A stretch of DNA of 64,000 nt, taken from the NCBI GenBank assembly GCA_031763025.1, contig JASSKH010000006.1, forward strand, positions 9,049,691-9,113,690, written 5' to 3'. A model generated the notes under the pieces. It made no database searches. It saw only the letters and a list, made by a program, of their open reading frames with translations, and had not been told where the DNA came from. Positions within the stretch are counted from its first letter, which is position 1. Each line of letters opens with the position of its first letter. The translations under genes and the position numbers were made by a program. Source of the DNA: Macrocystis pyrifera (Eukaryota; Sar; Phaeophyceae; Laminariales; Laminariaceae). Below are positions 56,301 to 64,000 of the stretch, piece by piece.

Positions 56301-59300
56301 TCAATGCCTCTAGAATGGCAAAAAATAAGATTTTTTTAGGTTTGAGAGAGGAGCATAGGACGCCGCCAGAAAGCGCTTGCCCCGTAAACCTGGGGTCTCT
56401 CTAATTTCTTCGAGGTGGTCACCTACATTCGTTGGCCGTGCCCAGAACCAGCGGGTTGGCCGTAAGTTGATTCTATGTCGAGATCTAAGGTCTATCGTTA
56501 CATCCTCGCACTATCTGATTTTTAATCAGCGTCTTGATAGATTATAACGGAAACAAACTAATTGCGCGGCGTGAAAAACAAAGTGAACAAAACCGTCAAA
56601 CATATTTTCCCTTTTTTCTTTAAGCGGCGGTACGAGAATATCTTCAGTTTTTTCTTGAACTCTGCCGACGATCACGGCCGAGGAGGAAATAAAATCGTGA
56701 ACCTAAACTCGTGGCGATCGGGGCAACAACGGCGCCTACGCTTACAGACCACAGCGCAGCGTACCCCATCTGTCGCGCTTATAAAAACATCATGACGGTC
56801 GCAGGCCCAGTTTGTCAACCATCTGGATCGCCCAAACAGCGCCTTCTCCATCGCCCAAACGGCTTTATGTGAAATCAACGCACACAATTCAGCATCACAA
56901 TTTCCCCCCTTCGAACACATATCAGCTGCACAAAGGGACTTGCTTGATATAATCTTTTATGTGTATTCCTTGCTTACATATAGTCCGTTGTTCTGTTGCC
57001 GGTCCTCTACTAAAAAACGTTTGGTAGCCATAATGGAGGGCGAAACCTCGCGTCTTGTCGCATCCATGTATATGAACATGAATGCATGGAATATATCACT
57101 CTGTCCAAGAATATATTTACCGTTTGATTTTTATATTATAGTCGTAAAACGGCACTATATTTCCGCCCAGAGTGGTAATGTTATCATGTTTGCCCTCATT
57201 CAACCAACATGCGGCGCAATGCACACCCCTCTCTATCGAATATAAGGACCGTCTGAATGACGCTGCTGGGTCAGCACCATCAACGAGCGACTGTTGAGAC
57301 TCTACGAGGCTGCAACCTTGTAGGAAGAGCTGTTGGAACGGACAGCACCATCAACTGGCGGCAAAGACTCGCTGCCATATAAATAACTGTTGCCACGGGT
57401 GGCAATATAGCTTTGCATTTGACCGCTTTCTTCCTCGATTGCTTAATCATGTATTTGTTTTCCCGACGGCAGATGACTAAGGGTGGTGCGTTGTACGTGG
57501 AGAAAGGTTCATCGGCAACTCTCAAGGGCGCGGCTCGATTCATCGGCAACAGCGTCATCACTAAGATCCGCCCCTCCTCTCAGAGTACAAACGGCGGCTT
57601 CAGAAGCAATATTCCAAGAGGCGGGGCTGTCTTCAACAAGGTGATAGTTTAAATAGATATATTACAGCCTGTGCTACGAGGTCACAGCTACGCATGGATC
57701 TGTGCCGTGTGTGTTGATGTCAAGCAAGGGTTTGCTTGGGGAAGGTATGGAATCGAATAACCATCGATCACGTCTTGCCACTCTCCCTAACTGTTCCCTT
57801 CTCTACTCGCCATCCGTATGTACGGGAATCTAGTGTTTACTTTCACGGGTTGCCTCTTTCACCAGCTGTTGTCCATTCCTACCGCTATCTATGCATCATG
57901 ATAGGTTTCTACGGGGGGACCTACCATGCTGTCCATATAATATATTAACCGGTTTTAGAAAAATTAGTAAAGCAAAAGTTTCTTATATTTTCGGACAGAG
58001 TGGTATATCACTGTACTAATAGTAACCAGAACCAAATATGGCGTATAAATAAAAAAATTCACCCTGTGGACAACTTCCTATTTCAATAGTCTATTGTGTC
58101 TACTTTTTATTTTACAGGCTAGCTATTATTTGGAATTGGCCGCCAGACACTGATTTTGTAGATTGTCAACGGATTGCTATTTTCCCGGCATTGAAGTCGG
58201 TGACTGTTCATTATAATAGAGCCAACCGCTTATTCGAGATTTGGCCTGATTGGGCTACGGTCAGGGTTAGGGTTGATCTGATTGGCTTATGTCTATTTTT
58301 AGGGTTAGGACTGTTAATAGTTCTATTCGTCTCGTACACAGTGTGTGCCAATTTTGTTTCCGATTGAATGCTAAGCAACCCCCGTCTACTAATTCACATT
58401 GTCCGCACAATTAGGTTCGGAGGCTATCTATTTATTGGAATATTATATGTGTAATTGGTGTCGAGTGTCGGCTACGAATTGGAATCGGCTGAACGTTTGA
58501 TCTTGGAGATTGCCTACCAAATATAATTGTCCAGACGTTTCGTGGTCTATGTCATGTCAGAGTTAAGCCACTGCACCATTGCGGAAGCGACCTTTCCCCT
58601 CCTCGCTGGTACGCGGGTCGTCGATACAGCCCCGTACCGTTCAACCCCCCGCACGTCTGACGTCATAGATATACGTGTCGTTACAATGCTTGAGTGGGGT
58701 GTAATAGATGAGCAACCCTAGCCCTGGGCAGTGGCCCCGTGCCTACCATAGTCGCAAAGACGAATGATGGCCCGCGCGTCTGCGCCGACTACCGTCTTAT
58801 CCTCATCCGTCACAGTGTCCGGAAGATCTGGTTCCTGCCGGGTTTAGATACCTGTTTAGACGCCTTGAGCAGCGCAGGTTTTTTATCTCCGTCGTGGACA
58901 TCTTGGTCGCGTTATTACAGCTCCGGTAGACGAAGGTCAACGTTAGAAGACCACATTTGTGAATTAGATGTAGGAGACTGCTGTCTATTCACTGGAATTA
59001 TACAGCTAATTGTTTTGTGGAGAGTGTTTATCACTTGAAATTATTGCCCTGATCGATGATTACAGAGACCGTTAATTGGAAATTACTGCAATTGATTTCG
59101 TGCACTGTCAATTAATGGGAAATTGTGTGAACAGCAGTGTGGATGCCTATCAATACATAAATCCCACGCAATAGAGTTGAAAACGTGTCTATTACTTGTA
59201 ATTATCGACTGCAATAGATGCGCCGATTGCAATATAATCCTATAACCCGACAAGCAGTAGAAAGACGTATTGATTGCCATAGGAACCTATGAATAGACAA

Positions 59301-62300
59301 GCAGTAGGGCTATAGTCTATTGTCCAGCATTCGGTGTAAAATACAGGGGATAGGAGGGTTTCGAGTCCATTGTGGGGTTCTAGATACTGTGCCAACCGTA
59401 ATAGTGTCACCATCGCGTAAATTGCCGATTTGTCAACTGTAACTTCCCCGGCCCTCTACTCCTTGTCAGGGTGAGCTAGTGTTCGAAGGTACCGCGGAAT
59501 TCGAGAATAACGAGGCAAGCACCACAGACAACACCGACTTGGGGAGAGGCGGTGCCATCTACAACGCCAGGATCGGAAGCATCACGTTCAGCGGACAGCT
59601 CAACGCGACCGAGAACAACGCAGATGTAAGCACCACCGGAATACGCGAAAACATGCCACCAGGGGTGTTCACCTGCAATGTCCGAGTTATCTCGCTTCCT
59701 TATAGCACAGAACCCTCATATCTGTGACCCACAACCGTTTTTTTTTTTTCATAAACACGTGCAGCAGTAGGCTTAACCCGATGAACAATATAATGTCCTG
59801 TGCATTACGTATTGTGGAACGCAAGTGGGATGTATTTCCGGGTAACTCCTTAGTTGAATCATACGTCTGTTAAAAATCGGCCAACAACGACACCCTGTCG
59901 TAGCAGGTGTCTGTGCGGCAGTCTAAGGTACTATAGGGCCCCGACGACCACGTTCACTACACGACGTGTTGCGCTTCCCCGTTTCGCGCGTCGAACAGGA
60001 GACGCCGGAGGACTCTTTCGCACCACACAACCGCTTCAGCCCAACGAAGTATTGTGAATGCCTGAGTTGACCTACGAGCTCCGGTTTGGGGGTGGTTGTT
60101 GTCGATCCTCTGTCCAAATACGTTACGAATTAGAGTTCCGTGGCGTTGTCGTAGTTTCTGTCGTAGCTTTTAGTAGCTCTGGCTGGATGAAAAAGTTGCA
60201 CAAGTACGAACGAAAACGAGAATTTCCGTTCGTGAGCACACACTGTAGTTGACAACTTTTCAGTTTTAGCGTCCCACATGCATCCCTACGGCTTTCCCCC
60301 CCCACCCTGGGTCGCGCTTCCTACATACTTTGTGCACACTCTACTGCCTACCCATGTTTTCACAGGGGTTCTTTTCTGGGCAGGGCGGCGTGATCTTCAA
60401 TGCCGGCGACATTGTGGTTGCCAGCACCTCGTCGTTCATCGAAAAACACGGCCGCGGTAAGCGATGTTCGCGACATAGCCTTCGTACGCTCGTCTGCTCC
60501 GCTCTGGGGGACAACACGTTACCGAATAACATCCAGAATGCTGGTCATAACTATACGAGTCATTGCACTGCTGTCTACGACAGTAGTTCGAGCACCAGGT
60601 CTTGGCACCGGCCAGCGAAGCATCTGAGGCGTGCCACGGTAAAAGGGTTGTACTTGGTTTAGTCCCATCTTTTTCTTCAACTAACGAGGGAGGTTCCCGG
60701 TGCGCCTGGTGGATCCGATTTCTGTATGGTTTTTACAATACTGTTCATCAGACACCTATGATATATAGAAATAACTATAGACCAGGTACCTGGGTAAATA
60801 GTCGGTGATATCCGACCAACCCGGCGACAACCTAGTCCCCGATTCCATCGAGGACGGAGGGGACGAGTCGCCCGCACCCCATTATTTTCCCCAACACCAC
60901 GGCGGGAGAACCCCATCACGCACTCCCACGCAGGGAGGACAAAGACATCCATCGTCGTCGAGACCCCCCTGTACGCAAGCTCCGAGGTAGACTCCATCAA
61001 CGTCGACCTGTCTTCGACCATCCCCAAGCTCCAACGGATGGTGGAGACGCAGCGTAGCTTGCTCATAGCGTGGAATGTTCCCGACCTGTTCAAACTGACT
61101 CAGCTACCCATGGAGCGACTGTTTATGGCAAAAGCAGTGGCCATAATAACCTACAGCTTGGGTTTTGGCCGAAGCTGAAGGTTGCTCTGGTCACCCCTCT
61201 TTTCTCGTGCCAGTCTGTCCATGGGTAGCTCAATCTGCTTGGACAGTGGAGGAATCCTCCCCGCCATGACTAAGTCAAGTACGATTCTCCACGACCTGCT
61301 GAAGCTTCCAGCTGTCGACGTTCCCAAGCTACTCGAATCTCAAGTACAATAAGTTTGGCCGTAGTAAAACGTGCATCGTTCAGTACTGGTATTTTGTCCT
61401 CTCGGTGTCATGTTTTTTTTTTTTTTCATTATTGTCGCCTCTGTTCACACGCACGGCAGGATGGCGGTGCCATCTACATGCACCGAACCGGCACCATGAT
61501 GTTCAACGATTTCGCAACGTTTACGGAGAACAGGTGCTTCGATGTGAGTGCCCTCTATTCAGTATCTGGTAGGCGCGTGCGCATTTTCCTGAGGTAGGCA
61601 CAATGTAAACGCTTCCGTGGAAGTTCTCGAATGACACTTCCCCGTGCGCTCTCCGCATCACCCGCCTCGTAGAAAGCTCCAACCTTGGCTTTCCGTGCGC
61701 TCCATCCAATAATCTGCCTCAGCAGAAATAATAACACATCGGACAAATCACGTCCTACCCGTCCCTTGTAGGCCTGCAGTCCCGTTTTGTGGACACACAA
61801 CTTAAAAGTTTGGTGTCGTTTGTCCCCAAAACGGGACCGCAGCCCCAGAAGGGCTCCGTAGATATTCTACAGCAGCCCCCACATTTCCCGTCATGATGTG
61901 TCTTGTAAAGAGAGACGTATCATACAGGCCTCAGCCGGCAGACATGGGAGCAAGAGTGCCGCCTCAAATGGAAATCCTGCCCGCGGCAAGCACGATTAAC
62001 TGCTGCTACAGGTCTCGCGAATTGTCCCAATCATAGTGATGTCTACAACTGCGGCATCTAAGACATATCTAGATACTACAATACGGAGCCGTAGTACGTG
62101 CGATACGAAGTGTCATCCGTACGTGGCTTGCAAATACGAGTTTGGGCTGAATCCTCGTTCTCCCAGCTGATCTTGGTTGGTGATTTCTTTACAGGGATCT
62201 ATCTGATCTGGCCTTCAGAAATCGTGCTGCATTCAAGCCTTTTGTCAATAGCTGGGATTGACCACAGAGATCTTCTTGTCTGTCGTCCTGGGCCTGTGGT

Positions 62301-63665
62301 TCGCCGTTGGTATGGAAACACCTCTATGATACAACGTTGCGTGGGTTTTCCTTCTTCCGTTTGTGATATCGCGTTGATTGATTTGCTGCTCCTTCCGATG
62401 GTGTTGTCAAATTTGCTGCTTGTCGTAATGTTTCTTGTTTGGTTTACAGAGCCGGGGGGGTGCTATTCTCAGCTTCGGCTCTCTGACCTTTATGGACGGC
62501 AGCCTCTTCCTCAGCAACTTTGCCGACAGCTCTGGCGACGGCGGGTCCGGCGGCGCAATCTTCAACGGAGGAAACCTATGGTGAGGAAACGTTGCGGTAG
62601 GGTCTTGTTCCGCCGACGACATGCGCCCCGCCCTACCCGCGCCCCTACGATTTCTCTTGTTACATACGGCGAGCGGGCTACGGAGGGGGTGCACACATTA
62701 TTCCCGAGGCTTCTCTCTTGAGAGTTTTTCATTACTTATACAGCAGTATTACTATCGTATACCTCACCCGAACCCTGATATTTTGAATGCAATACTGAAA
62801 ACATTATCAAGCGAGAACACCGTTTGGACTAAAGGTATGAAATATACCGCGTAAAAATATCGTATGTCACTGTGTACCGGTATGTCTAGGGTGTTTGCGA
62901 AGAATTATGGTTCTACGTGGGGTTTGTGATAAAAGTTTCACTTTCCAGCCCACCAGAAATGCATTTCTGTCGGAAAAAGTTACAAAACTGACGATTTAAA
63001 CGTTCATGTGGGCTTGGGTTTGGTAACTCTGTAGGTTGCTGGTTAATTTGCAAACGAAGCAACTTCTGATTCACCTGCCTAGTCAATCAGGTCGTCAAAA
63101 GTGTTGTCGGTTTCTGACCTTTTCCATAACCAATCAAACTATATTTCATCACAAACACCCTATCAATAATGATCTTCGCCTGCAAGGACGGCCCCAGCCA
63201 GCCAGAAACGTTTTTCGTCCGAACTGTGGTACGGACATCTAGAGTAGCGCGTCCCATGGTGCTGCTGTTCGGCCGTTCGGGTCGAACTATATTCTGGGAT
63301 GGGCGTGATTTACGCTCCAGTTGATGCCGGTCTCCCGGTCCAAGGAAAATTCGCAATTCCTGCCATGGGTTTGCGAGTATCCGCCTTGGATTTGCGTTTC
63401 TAATGCATCCAATGTTCAACCAGTGATTGCTATGGGTATTATCGCTTTATTTGTGTTTTTATCATCTCTCGCCCCCTCAAGATTCCGTGGTCATGTCTCT
63501 CGCCCCCCTAAGATTCCATGGTCAAAATCTCTCGCCCCCCTAAGGCTCCGTGGCTTCAACACCTTTGATAACAACTGGGGCTTCCGGGGCGGCGCCATTT
63601 ACAATACCTTCGGGGCAATCATGTCGGACTACGAGGACTTCACATTCGAGAACCTCCGGGGCGAG
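47315..63665 (+). CDS. Secreted Pmp-like repeat protein, 5' part of a spliced gene
   Basis: Exon 1 is 47315-47602: ATG 47315, a signal peptide ([20 protein letters not shown], Ala-x-Ala-like end) and a beta-rich start. Further exons: 57473-57640, 59470-59625, 60366-60456, 61460-61543, 62450-62580 and 63545-63665, with GT donors and AG acceptors. Most carry GGAI/GGAL/GGVI and FxxN motifs ([57 protein letters not shown]), the hallmark of chlamydial Pmp-type parallel beta-helix repeats. Phases agree except between exons 4 (ends in phase 1) and 5 (starts in phase 0), so a short exon at 60457-61459 was missed or the gene is damaged. The 6-to-7 junction restores a Trp codon. The gene runs off the right edge. 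Likely a cell-surface or wall-matrix protein; that role is inference. Confidence 0.75.
47608..47943 (-). mobile_element. tRNA-derived SINE at the start of intron 1
   Basis: Poly(T) of about 25 nt (47607-47632), then the SINE body and intact head in reverse. It lies only 4-5 nt after the exon 1 donor (CAG|GTAC then T-run), so the first bases of the intron are nearly all SINE. A possible GTAC duplicate follows at 47951-47954. Confidence 0.93.
48100..48475 (+). repeat. GC-rich minisatellite, locus 1
   Basis: About nine loosely conserved units of CGGCGGGACGGGACGGTAA followed by ATATTTTTTT, roughly 30 bp each. They are best kept at 48316-48470 and interrupted by a T-run with GCGGATTGGTAAAAATA (48231-48290), which is also seen at 15865-15905. 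Lies in intron 1 of the Pmp-like gene. Confidence 0.85.
48580..49394. other. Intron 1 stretch, no gene recognised
   Basis: Contains a short GGTGGAGGTGGAGG-type stretch near 48745-48785 and an AT-rich region at 49150-49270. Short open frames on both strands have no recognisable content. Confidence 0.35.
49395..49598 (-). mobile_element. LINE 3' end, severely 5'-truncated copy
   Basis: Reverse complement of about 46930-47138 with few differences: (TG)n, TTCTTCACATTAAACCG, CAGCAAGCCCAGTGTCCGTG, and on to GCGGCCGACACAACATACAT. It begins with the dinucleotide tail, as expected for target-primed insertion, and shows that the (AC)n belongs to the LINE. Confidence 0.92.
49785..49990. repeat. GC-rich minisatellite, locus 2
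   Basis: Same family as 48100-48475: CGGCGGGACGGGACTG, CGACGGGACGAGACGGG, CGGCGGGACGGGCCGGTAA, CGGCGGGACGGGACGGT. It then has one inverted unit (TTTTACCGTCCCGTTCCGCCG, about 49982-50002), so the locus can fold back. Confidence 0.82.
50000..51610. other. Intron 1 stretch, no gene recognised
   Basis: No domain, repeat array or RNA gene seen. Short open frames at 50717-50932 and, on the minus strand, at 50567-50764 have no recognisable content. Confidence 0.35.
51620..51865. repeat. Degenerate ACCATAC-type simple repeat
   Basis: Recurring ACCATACCA, CATATCA and CACACCGTACC pieces over about 240 bp, a decayed penta- to heptanucleotide repeat. Confidence 0.7.
51899..52325 (+). repeat. ~80-bp minisatellite, five units
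   Basis: TATAGATA starts units at 51899, 51986, 52069, 52149 and 52255. Each continues with a TACTGCTGYACCAACACCAC-like piece, AGTACACAAGA and CATGCGAGCGCGCGACGAGC. Units 1 and 4 also share CATGCCTTCA.GCGACAGAGCAG-like text, so a longer two-part unit may be ancestral. Confidence 0.92.
52326..53430. other. Intron 1 stretch, no gene recognised
   Basis: Short open frames on both strands only. No RT, transposase or Pmp-like exon was found here. Confidence 0.35.
53431..53529. mobile_element. MITE, copy 2
   Basis: 99 bp, starting CGGGGGTCCATAGTTAACAG and ending CTATGGTCCCCCG, flanked by TA (53429-53430 and 53530-53531). Differs from copy 1 (15421-15519) at a handful of bases. Lies in intron 1 of the Pmp-like gene. 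Confidence 0.9.
53800..54200. repeat. Purine-rich low-complexity tract
   Basis: Long A/G-rich plus strand (AAGAAAGCAAGAAAGCAAGAA, GGAAAAAAGAAAAGAGGGAA). Open frames on either strand are compositional. Confidence 0.8.
54330..56180 (-). mobile_element. LINE relic of a second lineage
   Basis: The minus strand from 56180 reads [11 protein letters not shown], a stop, [14 protein letters not shown], then [17 protein letters not shown], and, after shifts and a stop (near 55867), [46 protein letters not shown] and LYADDA (about 55311). It continues with [14 protein letters not shown] and a C-terminal [20 protein letters not shown]. Similar in plan to the 42.8-kb LINE but clearly diverged, with its own 40-residue basic insert before LYADD. 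The endonuclease is missing (5' truncation). The 3' side borders a C-rich tract at 54339-54400. Confidence 0.9.
56181..57472. other. Intron 1 stretch, no gene recognised
   Basis: AT-richer than its surroundings. Nothing beyond short open frames. It ends in the pyrimidine tract and AG acceptor of exon 2 (57471-57472). Confidence 0.35.
58555..58960 (+). mobile_element. Ty3/gypsy reverse transcriptase relic
   Basis: The frame from 58560 reads [34 protein letters not shown], a stop, [20 protein letters not shown] and VCADYRLI, then [18 protein letters not shown]. The next frame gives SVVDI. This follows the gypsy RT order (PYR, V..ML..GVI..S.SPWA, VKK.DG, CVDYR.LN, LP.ID..LD.L.GA, FS.LDL). Stops and shifts make it dead. 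No LTRs seen. Lies in intron 2 of the Pmp-like gene, among degenerate repeats of TATT-GGAATTAT type (58100-59330). Confidence 0.72.
60840..61179 (+). other. Unrecognised open frame in intron 4
   Basis: A frame open from about 60840 to TGA 61177-61179 has protein-like text ([60 protein letters not shown]). A second short frame after a CAG (about 61207) reads [17 protein letters not shown], then [17 protein letters not shown]. There is no ATG near its start and no Pmp motif. It may be an exon of a nested gene, the missing exon, or a transposon fragment; I cannot decide. Confidence 0.3.
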
Positions 63666-64000
63666 GTGTGTGCTGGCGCTTATTTTTGTCTTCATTGGTG
63701 ATGTGGTGACAGAAATGTGCCAATGCTACAGGAGAAAACATGGGCACGCGGCGTTTCTCCTCATAACCTTTTCAGGACTGCACTGGCGTTGTCTCATATC
63801 CCGTGGTAGGAGTTGCACGCTTATAGCTACATGTTTTTCTCACCGGTTGAGCTCTTCAAATGAACTACAGCAATTACCGGTTAGTATAACTACAGTAGCA
63901 TGATAATTTGCCTACATAGCATGTTTGTTTCATGGCTTGGGCATAGAAAGCTTGGTCTTGGTTGCGCGATCGAACTTCTTCGAAGCCATGGTTTGGGGGG

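Overview
This window reads as nuclear DNA of an intron-rich eukaryote. Host exons are short, bounded by GT/AG sites and separated by long introns, and most of the 64 kb is retroelements, tandem repeats and small DNA transposons. No operons, Shine-Dalgarno sites, CRISPR array or rRNA are visible. A stramenopile, most likely a brown alga, is my best guess from overall style (very repeat-rich, CTG-rich arrays, Copia and YR elements, a Pmp-like secreted protein). No single gene proves it, so treat the taxon as inference.

Layout. (1) 1-7.5 kb: the 3' part of a plus-strand gene with a cyclic-nucleotide-binding-like domain. Five exons whose reading phases all agree run to a stop at 7519, and a tRNA-derived SINE lies in one intron. 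(2) 8.4-11.4 kb: a dead minus-strand copy of the LINE that is present intact at 42.8 kb. (3) 12.8-14.7 kb: a relic of a DIRS-like tyrosine-recombinase retroelement. (4) 15.3-18.6 kb: a (TAC)n microsatellite carrying a 99-bp MITE, a ~710-bp terminal-inverted-repeat element, and a ~270-bp tandem array. (5) 18.6-39.85 kb: four tandem ~3.3-kb units. Each holds CTG-rich sub-repeats, a Cys-rich segment, a PARP-like zinc-finger motif and an OTU-protease-like domain whose nucleophile position is Tyr. Unit 1 is split by a very young, complete Ty1/copia element (20868-28760, 5-bp target duplication, 514-bp LTRs with one difference seen). Unit 2 carries a ~307-bp insert made of consecutive hairpins. (6) 39.6-42.5 kb: SINE copies and a ~384-bp tandem array built around a SINE head. 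(7) 42.5-47.14 kb: a full-length APE-type LINE with a 1,241-aa ORF and an (AC)n tail. (8) 47.3 kb to the end: a plus-strand gene for a secreted protein with chlamydial-Pmp-like GGAI/FxxN repeats. Its first intron (9.9 kb) has been filled by a SINE, a LINE 3' fragment, minisatellites, a second MITE and a second LINE relic; its second intron holds a Ty3/gypsy RT relic.

How the parts relate: the SINEs have Pol III boxes and A-rich tails, so they depend on a LINE in trans. The intact LINE and the Copia element are the two recent movers. The 3.3-kb array formed before the Copia insertion, because units 2-4 keep the empty site. The Pmp-like gene starts only ~180 bp after the LINE tail, and its first donor site lies 4-5 nt from a SINE poly(T).
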